A stretch of DNA of 64,000 bases from a virus (IMGVR_UViG_3300020470_003428:1-64000); one strand, 5' to 3'; shown: positions 41,946-49,865, counted from the first letter of the stretch. Made by a program: numbers and translations. Notes: generated by a model from the letters alone, not told the origin.

Positions 41946-42180
41946 TTTCTGATGTCTCGGCTAAATTGACTGTCCCAGCAAGATTAACTAAATTTCCCAC
42001 CCATTGCCATTGCCATATACTATAATCTTCGTCTAATAAGTGATTCGCCATATCAAACTCCTCTTGAGATATGAGTGGTCTCCAATGCATATCTAGGCAC
42101 TTCTTGTTCTGCCTGTCGATCAGAACTGCTCTTCTCATTCCTTCCATTTTCTTTTTTCGCGGAATTACATCATATATCAA
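41905..42180 (-). CDS. Hypothetical protein (91 aa)
   Basis: A basic N-terminus (RKKKMEGMRRA) is followed by a Trp-rich region (SIWQWQWVGNLV). It overlaps the next gene by 41 bp on the same strand. Function unknown. Confidence 0.6.
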   Translation of the reverse strand: MIYDVIPRKKKMEGMRRAVLIDRQNKKCLDMHWRPLISQEEFDMANHLLDEDYSIWQWQWVGNLVNLAGTVNLAETSENAQLQFGTACHSV

Positions 42181-42257
42181 ATGGTTAAGAAACGAAACAA
42201 TTCTTAATTGAAAAATTATTACAATCAGGCAGAATAAGGAGAACGCTGAGGTTTTTC

Positions 42258-42506
42258 GTGAGTCAAGAATACAAGCAAATTAAATCGTATACTTATTATT
42301 TGTTTTGGGGTGCTGCGACTATTGCAGTTGTTGTAGGACAAATGCAAATATCGAAAGGTCTTTACGCTTTAAGTGAGAGCATCGAAAGATCTGCTTGGCA
42401 GTTGAGACCAGAACCAAGATTTTCCCCTGTCCCAATACCTTCAGAACCAGAGCCTTACATAGAACCTATCTATATAGAACCCTATCCAGATATCAGTAAT
42501 TACTAG
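42258..42506 (+). CDS. Single-pass membrane protein with Pro/Glu tail (GTG start)
   Basis: The 82-residue product has one membrane segment near the N-terminus (YYLFWGAATIAVVVGQM). A Pro/Glu/Tyr-rich periplasmic-type tail (EPEPYIEPIYIEPYPD) follows. AAGGAGAACG is a likely ribosome site. It may be a lysis or envelope protein; no family is recognised. Confidence 0.6.
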   Translation: MSQEYKQIKSYTYYLFWGAATIAVVVGQMQISKGLYALSESIERSAWQLRPEPRFSPVPIPSEPEPYIEPIYIEPYPDISNY

Positions 42507-42536
42507 AATAAGAAGGTTATCAATGCTTACTGTTAG

Positions 42537-43007
42537 ATGTCCAATATATTAGATCGAATAGGTGGTTGGACTGGAATTGACGCAGCCTCTATAGAAGATT
42601 ACGCCCTCAGAGAAGCAGCTAAACAAGCAGGGGTTAGTTATGACGGTCGTACCTTTAGTAGGAGAGCAGGTGAGAATCCACAGGTTAATCAGCTTATGAA
42701 TAGTATGCAAAATCAGACCGGCACTCTGATAGATCAAGGCCAAACAGCTGATGGAATTAACCCAAGTCAACAGAAGAATGTTGTTCCTTGGAATTTCAGT
42801 GTTGATGCTGACAGTTCAGGGGTGCAAAATTTAGGAGTGAATTTTAGCCCTAATGATCAATTCAATGTCTCTGGAAATTTAGACACGCAATATGGGGGAT
42901 TAGGTGTACAAGGCAGCTACCAACCTAATAAGAACGTAAAGATTGATTTTAATTACGACACTAGACAAGGACCAGGTATATACGGTGGTGGAAATTTTAC
43001 GTTCTAA
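42537..43007 (+). CDS. Beta-rich hypothetical protein
   Basis: The 156-residue protein has an N-terminal helical region. Its C-terminal half has alternating beta-strands (GVNFSPNDQFNVSGNLDTQYGGLGVQGSY) ending in GGGNFTF, reminiscent of barrel or porin-like C-termini. No signal peptide is seen. Function unknown. Confidence 0.6.
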   Translation: MSNILDRIGGWTGIDAASIEDYALREAAKQAGVSYDGRTFSRRAGENPQVNQLMNSMQNQTGTLIDQGQTADGINPSQQKNVVPWNFSVDADSSGVQNLGVNFSPNDQFNVSGNLDTQYGGLGVQGSYQPNKNVKIDFNYDTRQGPGIYGGGNFTF

Positions 43008-43028
43008 ATCGTTAAATTTTGTAAAACC

Positions 43029-43058
43029 GTATCAAGGTGATACAGTATCGGTTGATAC
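43029..43058 (+). promoter_or_regulatory. Tandem palindromic operator-like sites
   Basis: Two adjacent palindromes occur: GTATCAAGGTGATAC (43029-43043) and GTATCGGTTGATAC (43045-43058). Both have GTATC half-sites. The second overlaps the likely -35 of the promoter that follows. Such paired sites are typical of a dimeric repressor or activator acting on the downstream microprotein genes. Confidence 0.5.
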
Positions 43059-43082
43059 CGTTTGTTAGGATGAAGATATAAT
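43052..43082 (+). promoter_or_regulatory. Sigma-70-like promoter
   Basis: TTGATA (43052-43057) and TATAAT (43077-43082) are separated by 19 bp, a little long. The perfect -10 is the strongest match to this box noted in the window. It would drive the two small genes at 43148 and 43254. Confidence 0.5.
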
Positions 43083-43147
43083 CGTCGGACCTTATAGGTT
43101 GCAATCACCAGCACCATACGACGGGGGTGTTGTTATGGAGAAAAACC

Positions 43148-43252
43148 ATGGCTACAGCAACAGCTACAAAACCTGCACAGAAGTCTGTCACTTTAACTTA
43201 TAGAGGAGTTGCATATAAGCAGCAGCCTTTAACTTGCGTTAGAGGAAGCTAG
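43148..43252 (+). CDS. DUF4278-type microprotein (34 aa)
   Basis: The 34-residue product contains KSVTLTYRGVAYKQQP, the TYRGVxY signature of DUF4278, a cyanobacterial family often carried by cyanophages. ATGGAGAAAAACC is a good ribosome site. Function is unknown. It has its own promoter and operator-like sites. Confidence 0.65.
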   Translation: MATATATKPAQKSVTLTYRGVAYKQQPLTCVRGS

Positions 43253-43253
43253 T

Positions 43254-43343
43254 ATGACAGAACTTCTATTAATTCGTAGGCGTTTACTTAGAGCAAGACG
43301 CCTACATGATGCACAGGTTATGGCATGTGTACCTCATCGTTAG
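43254..43343 (+). CDS. 29-aa basic peptide
   Basis: The frame starts two bases after the DUF4278 stop. The product is short and Arg/Leu-rich (LLLIRRRLLRARRLHDA) and may be an amphipathic helix. AGAGGAAG precedes the ATG. It is supported mainly by spacing and ribosome site. Confidence 0.4.
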   Translation: MTELLLIRRRLLRARRLHDAQVMACVPHR

Positions 43344-43543
43344 ATTAATTTCTTATCTAACAGAATCGACTCAAGGATGGACGCCCACCGTTGGATTGTC
43401 CATCCTTTTCTTATGGTGCGATAAGTAAGTTTATTAAGGTGATTAGCTGTCTCAACAGCAACCTCAATATTTTCTGTATCCCTTAGTCTTGCCCAACAAG
43501 AGACCAAGTCTTTCGCTGAGCCTTGCAGATATAATTCATTCAT
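43340..43543 (-). CDS. Hypothetical protein (67 aa)
   Basis: The product is helical with Trp residues (GWTIQRWASILESILLDKK). Its start overlaps the previous stop by four bases. Function unknown. Confidence 0.6.
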   Translation of the reverse strand: MNELYLQGSAKDLVSCWARLRDTENIEVAVETANHLNKLTYRTIRKGWTIQRWASILESILLDKKLI

Positions 43544-44073
43544 TTCTTGGCATTCATCCAGTGATCAGTCTTATTTAATTCATGCTTGCAGATGTTAGGA
43601 GCAATTTCCTCTAAGTGTCCTCCCTTATATTTATCAGGTTCAACAACAGTACAGAAGGTCATAACTCCAGCATCATTTTGTTCATCATCTTGAGATGCAA
43701 TAGCCCATATATCTTTATGAGGATTAGGTGTGGATCCTATAGATAGTCTTAGTGCCAAGGTGGAATTAGTCCAATGACCACATTCTTCTTCATCTAAATA
43801 TTTAACCGCAGTGATAGTCCTGCCTAGAAGTTGTTCTCTAAACCTATTAGCCCATGCTTGCCCGAAGGGAAGTTTTCTTGGTTTCCTTTTCGCGGTTTCC
43901 TTTTGCTTTGCTATTTTCTTTTGAAGTTTTTCTGCTTTAGCCACTGATTGTTTGACGTCACTAGAGACTTTCCATTGAGAGTCTTCCTGAGCTCGACGTT
44001 GTCTAGCTAGAAACTCATCGACTTCTTTTTGATTTTCAAGAGGAGTTTTTGTGTTTGAAGTTGTCACTTTCAT
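43540..44073 (-). CDS. Hypothetical protein downstream of the cytosine methyltransferase
   Basis: The ATG at 44073 (MKVTTSNTK) gives 177 residues. A charged coiled-coil-like N-terminal half (AKAEKLQKKIAKQKETAKRKPRK) precedes an alpha/beta C-terminal domain. It overlaps the methyltransferase by 38 bp and is likely coupled to it. No family is recognised. Confidence 0.65.
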   Translation of the reverse strand: MKVTTSNTKTPLENQKEVDEFLARQRRAQEDSQWKVSSDVKQSVAKAEKLQKKIAKQKETAKRKPRKLPFGQAWANRFREQLLGRTITAVKYLDEEECGHWTNSTLALRLSIGSTPNPHKDIWAIASQDDEQNDAGVMTFCTVVEPDKYKGGHLEEIAPNICKHELNKTDHWMNAKK

Positions 44074-45109
44074 AGTGGGGATAAGTGGATAAGTGTTTAA
44101 TTCGTTGTAGAGGTACAGCAGCACAAGCCGGAACTATGGTATTTCCGAGTGCTTTTAAACGAGATATCCGATTGGATAACCCATCATCTCCTCTACGAAG
44201 TGTGGGTTCAGATACGTACTCTCGCCACTGCGGGTCAAGGCGTCTGGAAGTTGGCGGGGTCTGCCACCTGATCGATCCTGGAAACCTTGGCCTGATCTGC
44301 CCTTCCAATCCCGAGCGCATGGGGTTGGCAGGCTGTTCGTCAAGACGACCGCCGAACCAGCTAGCCTTCTTTTTTGGTGAGCCTTCTCGTAATTCAGGTT
44401 GGGACCCGAGTCCTTGTGGTCTCTCGCTGTCGGAGTTGGTAGAGGTGGATTCCTCATCTCCTTCAGTTCCTCGAAGAGTTGAATTGCTTCTGGGTTGACT
44501 GCCTCCCTGAGATTGGAGAGTTGTGTCCTGCCTGGTCTCGTCTCTGTCACTTGCTTGATCATGGATTCCTTGCTCCTTAGAGGGAGGGAGTCCATTGTGT
44601 TTGGGGTAGGCAATGATCCAGATACGTTCTCTTTTATGACAGGCTCCCACATCTCTAGCTGAAACAATCGACCATTCAGCATCGTACCCTGCTTTGGCAA
44701 TTTGAAAGAGAATTTCTTGGAAGGTTTCCCCTTGCTGGTGCGAGATAAGATTTCTAACGTTTTCAAGTAAGACGAATCGAGGTCGAATGAGCCTAACCAA
44801 TCGCATGACTTCGTAGAAAAGACCGCTGCGAGTTCCTGCTCCAATACCCTTCTGCGAACCAGCCACGGACAAATCTTGGCAAGGAAATCCGGCTGTAAGT
44901 AAGTCGTACTCTCCTTGGTATGATTGGAATGTGGTGATGTCATTGTGTATAGGAATGTTAGGAAAATTCTTCTTTAAAACTGATTGACAATAAGGATCGA
45001 TTTCAATGAATTGTTTAGTTTCAAATCCACCGACTAGTCTTTCAGCTGCATAAGAGAATCCTCCTATGCCAGCAAAGGCGTCTAATAGTTTCAACTTACA
45101 TTGGTTCAT
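44036..45109 (-). CDS. dcm: DNA (cytosine-5) methyltransferase
   Basis: The 357-residue protein has AFAGIGGFSYAAERL (motif I), the catalytic PCQ loop GFPC77QDLSVAGSQKG (motif IV), LLENV (E116, motif VI) and RERIW (motif VIII). The target-recognition region is about 170-300, and motif IX/X-like LKALGNTIVPACA lies near residue 320. It methylates cytosine at C5, probably to protect phage DNA from host restriction. No partner endonuclease is visible. Confidence 0.92.
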   Translation of the reverse strand: MNQCKLKLLDAFAGIGGFSYAAERLVGGFETKQFIEIDPYCQSVLKKNFPNIPIHNDITTFQSYQGEYDLLTAGFPCQDLSVAGSQKGIGAGTRSGLFYEVMRLVRLIRPRFVLLENVRNLISHQQGETFQEILFQIAKAGYDAEWSIVSARDVGACHKRERIWIIAYPKHNGLPPSKEQGIHDQASDRDETRQDTTLQSQGGSQPRSNSTLRGTEGDEESTSTNSDSERPQGLGSQPELREGSPKKKASWFGGRLDEQPANPMRSGLEGQIRPRFPGSIRWQTPPTSRRLDPQWREYVSEPTLRRGDDGLSNRISRLKALGNTIVPACAAVPLQRIKHLSTYPHYESDNFKHKNSS

Positions 45110-45377
45110 CGTCGGTAACAGCGCACCAAGCCATTTGAAAATCTATTAACCATTGTCGCTGATCTTTTGAAAGATACAAGTCATCCATGTGATCAACTAA
45201 TTCATCTTCAGGAATACCAGCCCAACCTTTTATGTCGGTTGTGAGTGGGCTGATATCTTTATTAAGAAGATCATCACAGCACCAATTAGGTAGTGATTGT
45301 TCTTTACAGAATTTCTCGAGTTGCTCGGATAAGCAGACTCGAAATTCTTTAATAGGAGTAACAGTAGTTTTAGTCAT
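45096..45377 (-). CDS. Hypothetical acidic protein (93 aa)
   Basis: The ATG at 45377 (MTKTTVTP) is chosen over an upstream ATA-rich stretch. The product is acidic with several Cys and Trp (NWCCDDLL, AWCAVTDDEPM). It overlaps the methyltransferase by 14 bp. Function unknown. Confidence 0.6.
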   Translation of the reverse strand: MTKTTVTPIKEFRVCLSEQLEKFCKEQSLPNWCCDDLLNKDISPLTTDIKGWAGIPEDELVDHMDDLYLSKDQRQWLIDFQMAWCAVTDDEPM

Positions 45378-45540
45378 ACTCTTTGACCTTATGAACAACG
45401 GATGAATCGTAATCGGTGTAATCATCGTAGTGATCTACACCATCTTCATTAACTATCCTGAGAGCTTCCTTTTTACAGGATGCTTCTATGTTGTAGTCAA
45501 GATAACGATTCATAACGCAAGTGATTTTGTAGTTAGGCAT
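45370..45540 (-). CDS. Small protein, first of three similar proteins
   Basis: The 56-residue product (MPNYKITCVMNRYLDYNIEASCKKEALRI) has an exposed beta-hairpin then a YxIEAxxxxEA helix. It shares the layout of its neighbours at 45540 and 45997, suggesting tandem duplication. The C-terminus is acidic. It overlaps neighbours at both ends. Confidence 0.5.
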   Translation of the reverse strand: MPNYKITCVMNRYLDYNIEASCKKEALRIVNEDGVDHYDDYTDYDSSVVHKVKEYD

Positions 45541-45755
45541 TACGTGTAAGATGCAGCGTCGCTTTCGGAATCATAAGATTCGTCTCCATCAGGATCCTCG
45601 ATCTTATCTATACCGAGAAAGTTGCTGGTTGAATCAACACGGTCGAGATATTCGAACTCTGATTCATCCATTTGTTCAACATCTTCAAGACTGTTAGCCT
45701 TGACATGAACGGTATAGCTGGTTTTCTCAGAGCAAGTGACGTGAAAAATAGGCAT
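45540..45755 (-). CDS. Small acidic protein, related to neighbours
   Basis: The 71-residue product starts MPIFHVTCSEKTSYTVHVKANSLEDVE, matching the strand and V(K)A(N)S...E pattern of the other two copies. It then has a very acidic tail (DPDGDESYDSESDAAS). Overlap with the flanking genes is a single base at each end. Function unknown. Confidence 0.55.
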   Translation of the reverse strand: MPIFHVTCSEKTSYTVHVKANSLEDVEQMDESEFEYLDRVDSTSNFLGIDKIEDPDGDESYDSESDAASYT

Positions 45756-45997
45756 TAGGTTTTCTCCTTTTTGTGAATAAAGAGTGTGTTGTCAATTAAT
45801 TCAGCTAATAAATCTTTGTCATCAGCTTCTATTAACTCTTTCAGTTGATCGGGAGTTTTCTTAGCGTAGTGTTCTATAAGCATTTCGGTATGTTCTGCTT
45901 GTAGTTGCTTGGTGTCCATTCGATCAACTTCTATTTCAGAGAATTGTTCGACAAGTGTTCCCATTTGTTCTGGGGTTAAATCATGAATCGTTGTCAC
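45755..45997 (-). CDS. Helical acidic protein (80 aa)
   Basis: The product is helical and acidic: THDLTPEQMGTLVEQFSEIEVDRM-type spacing and KTPDQLKELIEADDKDLLAELID. It looks like a four-helix or extended helical protein. It is translationally coupled to both neighbours. Function unknown. Confidence 0.55.
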   Translation of the reverse strand: MTTIHDLTPEQMGTLVEQFSEIEVDRMDTKQLQAEHTEMLIEHYAKKTPDQLKELIEADDKDLLAELIDNTLFIHKKEKT

Positions 45998-46164
45998 TAG
46001 ACTTCCTCTACTTCGTGAACATAGTAATCATCGCTATCAAATTCCTCCCAACTTAAGTTGTCGTTTCTCATTTCTTTAGCTTTTTCCTTGCTAACAGCTT
46101 GTACTGTTGTTGAGTAGTTAGTAATTCGAGAGGCATGGAGGCGATACCATTTAAGTTCAGTCAT
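45997..46164 (-). CDS. Small acidic protein, third related copy
   Basis: The 55-residue product (MTELKWYRLHASRITNYSTTVQAVSKEKAKEM) shares the strand-turn-strand and VQAxSxxxA pattern. It ends in an acidic tail. It starts within the end of the DUF6915-like gene and overlaps its downstream neighbour by one base. Confidence 0.5.
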   Translation of the reverse strand: MTELKWYRLHASRITNYSTTVQAVSKEKAKEMRNDNLSWEEFDSDDYYVHEVEEV

Positions 46165-46519
46165 TGTTCTTCGTCATGAATTTGGTGTACAACATTTTGG
46201 CTGGTCTAGACGCCCAGCGTGGAGTACGAAGACATTCGATGTAATGATCCAAGGTTGGAACAAAACCGAGATCTTCTGTAATGTGTTGCTCAAGGATGAG
46301 AGAGGTAGGTACTTTTCTTCCTTTGGAATTAGTGAAGGTGTCGCCAAACAAGGCAACACCATCTGCTATTCCTTGGGTGTGATGACACAACATCCTATGA
46401 AGGATCTTGCTTGTACCTGTACGTCCTCTATCCATCCACTTATGTAGTGGTGCATAATCTTCTGGTTCACCACCAAAAGCTTTAGCAGAACTAACACAGT
46501 GATAGTGGTAGTGGGACAT
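46157..46519 (-). CDS. DUF6915-like protein
   Basis: The 120-residue protein reads HYHCVSSAKAFGGEPEDYAPLHKWMD, HRMLCHHTQGIADGVALFGDTFTNSKGR and VPTSLILEQHITEDLGFVPTL. This closely matches DUF6915 (found in phages and bacteria, function unknown). The His-rich pattern could bind metal. It overlaps the DUF6878-like gene by one base. Confidence 0.75.
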   Translation of the reverse strand: MSHYHYHCVSSAKAFGGEPEDYAPLHKWMDRGRTGTSKILHRMLCHHTQGIADGVALFGDTFTNSKGRKVPTSLILEQHITEDLGFVPTLDHYIECLRTPRWASRPAKMLYTKFMTKNND

Positions 46520-47088
46520 TAGAACATCTCCACCTCATGTCTTTCAGTGGTGATTACATTGTTCTCGTGATCACAGGTACACTTCCATTGACCTAGATCG
46601 TTGTGATCTTTTTTGATATCAATTTCACCTTGACCTCCTTCATTGTTATGAAAACCAGGAGAAACATCTTGTGTTATCCACCATCCCGCTTCTGATACGT
46701 GCTTATAGATCAGATCGTCGCTTGATATATTAATAACTTTGCCTTTTCTGTCATAGAATTCAACATCTTCAACTTGGCCGTCATCTCCTTGACCTTCATA
46801 TCGGATATTAATAGCATCCAATTCAGGGTGGACAAGACTGATTGCATTCAAGGCATGCTGAAAAGCTTGCATCTTTCTCATGAACAAGTCATGTTCCCAT
46901 GCTTGTGACTGAGCCCAAAAATTGTTCCAATCTCCTTCCATTTCAGGAAATCTAGGCTTCTTTCTTCCTACGATATTTGCTGAGTTTTCATGTTTAAAAT
47001 ATTCATCAAGACGTTCAAAGTATTCAGCGAGTGATTCGTCGCGATTCTTTTTAAAGTCCAATGGGACTACTGTGGTGGAATTTGACAT
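46519..47088 (-). CDS. DUF6878-like protein
   Basis: The 189-residue protein contains INIRYEGQGDDGQVEDVEFYDRKG, SEAGWWITQDVSPGFHNNEGGQGEIDI and CDHENNVITTERHEVEMF. This is the DUF6878 pattern (GxGDxGQ, GW, NEGGxGE). The family is often found beside DUF6915, as here. Function unknown. Confidence 0.75.
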   Translation of the reverse strand: MSNSTTVVPLDFKKNRDESLAEYFERLDEYFKHENSANIVGRKKPRFPEMEGDWNNFWAQSQAWEHDLFMRKMQAFQHALNAISLVHPELDAINIRYEGQGDDGQVEDVEFYDRKGKVINISSDDLIYKHVSEAGWWITQDVSPGFHNNEGGQGEIDIKKDHNDLGQWKCTCDHENNVITTERHEVEMF

Positions 47089-47090
47089 GG

Positions 47091-47732
47091 TTAGTGATAT
47101 AGAAGAGCAAAGGGTTGGTCTATAGGACCGTAAGCAAGATCATCTTTCTTATCAATAGGAAGATTAAGCTTGGCAGCTTCTTCCTCTGAGCGAACGACTC
47201 TTGCATTTCGTGGAAAATCAACAGGGTTGATTAAGTGATCGAAGCGACCTCCCCAACTAGCAGAGAGTCTGTAGTTGTCAGGTCTTTTGACATCCAAGAA
47301 TAAAGGTAAATTCTTGGTGTAAGAGTAATGAATCAGATGATTAATCTCTTTAGAAGTATTAAAAATTGCATCACGGAGTTTAACCGAGTCGCAATCACCT
47401 GAAACAAACCATCTCACTTTCTCAGCTTTTTTGAAGCCTTTATGGGTAGAGATGGATATGACCATGAGGTCAGTAAGATCTGTAAGAGTTAGAGAATCTA
47501 TAAGATCTTTGTTATGCCAACGAGCCTTACGGACATTGGGATAACGAGCTTCCATACGTGCTGCATAGCAGTCATATAAAAGGTTGGCAGCTTTAGTGAG
47601 CTTGCCTGTCTCTCTGTCAGAAATAACGTGACAGTGCTTAGCACCAGGACAGCAATGGCCAGCTGGTGTGCTAAAGGTGAGGATGGTGTCGGCAAGCTTG
47701 AGGTTACCTGCCCCAAGCTTTAATAGATCCAT
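47091..47732 (-). CDS. Gp88-like protein
   Basis: The ATG at 47732 follows a conserved upstream motif and yields 213 residues. TPAGHCCPGAKHC at the start matches the cysteine-rich LPAxxTCPGAxxC motif of phage Gp88-like proteins (PF17338), whose function is unknown. The frame stays open upstream through a terminator; translation upstream is not supported. Confidence 0.75.
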   Translation of the reverse strand: MDLLKLGAGNLKLADTILTFSTPAGHCCPGAKHCHVISDRETGKLTKAANLLYDCYAARMEARYPNVRKARWHNKDLIDSLTLTDLTDLMVISISTHKGFKKAEKVRWFVSGDCDSVKLRDAIFNTSKEINHLIHYSYTKNLPLFLDVKRPDNYRLSASWGGRFDHLINPVDFPRNARVVRSEEEAAKLNLPIDKKDDLAYGPIDQPFALLYH

Positions 47733-47736
47733 AAAA

Positions 47737-47754
47737 GTACTGATGAAAAGATCC
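47737..47754 (-). promoter_or_regulatory. Conserved upstream motif, copy 1
   Basis: On the minus strand this reads GATCTTTTCATCAGTAC, four bases before the Gp88-like ATG. It belongs to a 12-copy family with the core TTTTCATC(A/G)GTAC found only at minus-strand gene starts between 47.7 and 59.9 kb. The function is not known; a phage-specific promoter or translation signal is likely. Confidence 0.7.
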
Positions 47755-47758
47755 AACA

Positions 47759-47792
47759 AAAAATCCCTCTGCGCCCACCAACGCAAAGGGAT
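47759..47792 (-). terminator. Terminator upstream of the Gp88-like gene
   Basis: On the minus strand ATCCCTTTGCG pairs with CGCAGAGGGAT (11 bp, one G-U) followed by TTTTTTG. It lies directly before motif copy 1, so the Gp88-like gene has its own transcription signals. Confidence 0.8.
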
Positions 47793-47895
47793 CTTAAGCC
47801 TGGGCTTACGTGAGATGATATGAATTAATGCTTCTCTATCACTGGATTCATACCATACCCTTTCTGTCTCACGGCCAGAAAAGGTTACATGAATC

Positions 47896-48078
47896 TTAGT
47901 CCATTGAATCTAAGCTGTTATGGAATCTGATCTTCTTTGTTGGCGTATCAAATTCTGCTATAAATTCATTAATCCTTTCAATCATTGCGATTGTGGATGG
48001 AGTGGTGGGGATCTTAGATAAAACGTCATCTCGGAGAGAGACTAATTCGTTTCTAGTTACTTCAATGGAACGGTGCAT
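47896..48078 (-). CDS. Small helical protein (60 aa)
   Basis: The product is helical (EVTRNELVSLRDDVLSKIP...MIERINEFIAEFD). Function unknown. It ends shortly before the open stretch that leads to the terminator at 47759. Confidence 0.55.
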   Translation of the reverse strand: MHRSIEVTRNELVSLRDDVLSKIPTTPSTIAMIERINEFIAEFDTPTKKIRFHNSLDSMD

Positions 48079-48129
48079 TGTGCGGATGTGGGATAGATGT
48101 TGCAGATTGGTTGAACAGAAGTCACAGAC

Positions 48130-48312
48130 TTAGCTGCTTCTTCTATTAGTTTTAGGAAGTTTTGCCGATGATCGGATGTCAATTGTGTCAATGTTTCCAT
48201 CAGGAAATAGGGGTTGTCCGTCTGTATTTAATTGGTATCTAAGGGAACGCTTATAGCTGCCTTCCCTTAGTCTATATTTTTGACTGTATGTTTTACGTTT
48301 ATGCTTGCCCAT
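48130..48312 (-). CDS. Small basic protein (60 aa)
   Basis: A Lys/Arg-rich product (MGKHKRKTYSQKYRLREGSYKRSLRYQL) likely to bind nucleic acid. Its start overlaps the preceding gene by 14 bp. Function unknown. Confidence 0.5.
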   Translation of the reverse strand: MGKHKRKTYSQKYRLREGSYKRSLRYQLNTDGQPLFPDGNIDTIDIRSSAKLPKTNRRSS

Positions 48313-48553
48313 TATCAGGTATTAGCATCGCTTGCGCTACTGGAGTGGGTTCTGATTTACCTTCGAACATCACGTAGTACCCTGGGTGAGTACGTCCGTT
48401 AGTGTATTTCAGATCTTTTCTGCCACAGATAACACCCTTCTTGGTGCGAAGGGTTCCATTGCGGTCAGGTTTAAGCACTTTGTCTCCTAATTTGAACTTG
48501 GCTCCTTCAGTCTTATTAGACCTCTTCTTGAGCTTGTAATTAGTGTCCGGCAT
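48299..48553 (-). CDS. Small basic protein (84 aa), SH3-like
   Basis: The ATG at 48553 (MPDTNYKLKKR) gives a protein with a KLGDKVLKPDRNGTLR and YVMFEGKSEPTPVAQAML region. This looks like a small SH3-type beta-barrel. It overlaps the DUF932 gene by 14 bp. Function unknown. Confidence 0.55.
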   Translation of the reverse strand: MPDTNYKLKKRSNKTEGAKFKLGDKVLKPDRNGTLRTKKGVICGRKDLKYTNGRTHPGYYVMFEGKSEPTPVAQAMLIPDNGQA

Positions 48554-49619
48554 AGAATTTAACTTTCGGATGGTCAAGCAAGTGGTTAGTAAAGCTAGCA
48601 TTTAATCTGGCTATTGGGCCATCAAGCTGCTGAGCAAATCTTGCTTCGTCCCCATTTTTAACGTGTTTTGTGTGACTTGTAAATTGGGTGACTGCAGAAT
48701 GAACACTAAACATATTGTTTTGTCTTGTTTCCAGTTCGCTTCCTATGAGATCTCCTTTGAAGATCCTTTCTAATTGATTCAAGAACTTACTCTTGATCGG
48801 AGAGTTAGGGAACTGAAGGGCATGGCCTCTGTCTTCCTCTGGAATCATATCTTGGAAAAATTCACGCATTAACACAACACCTTCTTCTTGAGAACATGGT
48901 GTATTAATCATGCGGATTTTGTCTTTGATATATTGTTCGCCAGTGGTGATAGCAGCATCCATTGCTTGTTCTACGTCGATAATGTCACGCTTTTGCCTAT
49001 GACTTACTCTTGTGTCTGACCCTTGTACTCGACGTGTCATCCCATTGTCACAAACCAATTCATTTGCATAAACAGTTGCTCTCATGGATTGAGCCTTGAG
49101 ATAGTTGATGGTGTACATCAAAAAGAAGTCGGTAGTATCACCAACTTTTCTTAACTCAGGAGGATTAAGGTTGGTCATCTTAGAAAAGAAGTACAAGACT
49201 TTCTGTTCTGGCAACCAACCAATACCATCAAGGGTAATGTCGGGTTTGTTCTCTATGGATTTCTTGTACCAATTCAATGCGTCTACTGGATTAACAATGA
49301 ATCTTTTATCTGAGAATTGACCTAACTTATCTCCAGTATTGCTTTGATACCAATGGACTACGTTAGGATATTCTTTATCAAAATTTCTAGAGTAAAGAGT
49401 TTCAGGCTCTACCGTCCAGTTACAACCAATTGATTTCAATTGTTCTTCTGTTGTTTGCCAATCTCTACACTCTGATTTATATCCTTGGAAGAACTTAGCG
49501 TCTTCTCGAGTTAACTTACCGGGGACAAATACAGTTGAACCTGGGTCATCAATTTCTTTTGTACAGATACCTGCCGTTGTTTGAGAACGAGGCATAGCTT
49601 GGGTGGGAGTAATAGTCAT
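48540..49619 (-). CDS. DUF932-type phage/plasmid protein
   Basis: The 359-residue protein has the layout of DUF932 (TIGR03299) phage/plasmid proteins: a GDKLGQFSDKRFIVNP region, FFLMYTINYLKAQSMRATVYANELVCDNGMTRR, VQGSDTRVSHRQKRDII, and a C-terminal helical part. The family is widespread in phages with large genomes and is of unknown role. It lies upstream of several small genes. Confidence 0.75.
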   Translation of the reverse strand: MTITPTQAMPRSQTTAGICTKEIDDPGSTVFVPGKLTREDAKFFQGYKSECRDWQTTEEQLKSIGCNWTVEPETLYSRNFDKEYPNVVHWYQSNTGDKLGQFSDKRFIVNPVDALNWYKKSIENKPDITLDGIGWLPEQKVLYFFSKMTNLNPPELRKVGDTTDFFLMYTINYLKAQSMRATVYANELVCDNGMTRRVQGSDTRVSHRQKRDIIDVEQAMDAAITTGEQYIKDKIRMINTPCSQEEGVVLMREFFQDMIPEEDRGHALQFPNSPIKSKFLNQLERIFKGDLIGSELETRQNNMFSVHSAVTQFTSHTKHVKNGDEARFAQQLDGPIARLNASFTNHLLDHPKVKFYAGH

Positions 49620-49631
49620 TGAAGGATAGGG

Positions 49632-49865
49632 TTAAGGACTTCTGAGTGCTAGATCTGTTGCAATATCTTCAACAATGATCTCAATAGCGGTGAGATCTCT
49701 GCGAAGAGAAGGATCTAATTTGGGTTTAATCTTACGTAACTTCCCAAGTATGAAAGTTACGTTGTCTTTTGTATTAAGAGGTGGTTGATTCTCCTGTTCT
49801 TGAACTCGCTTCAATAAGAGTTTGTTCTGCCTGAACTTCGTCAAGTCTGTTATCTTGCTCATCAT
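49632..49865 (-). CDS. Small basic helical protein (77 aa)
   Basis: The product is helical (LKRVQEQENQPPLNTKDNVTFILGKLRKIKPKLD). Its first 92 bp overlap the end of the 241-residue gene on the same strand in another frame. Function unknown. Confidence 0.55.
   Translation of the reverse strand: MMSKITDLTKFRQNKLLLKRVQEQENQPPLNTKDNVTFILGKLRKIKPKLDPSLRRDLTAIEIIVEDIATDLALRSP

Noticed and set aside
44155-44943. Long minus-strand frame inside the cytosine methyltransferase gene
   Set aside because: It is a shadow: the overlapping frame contains all methyltransferase motifs in order.
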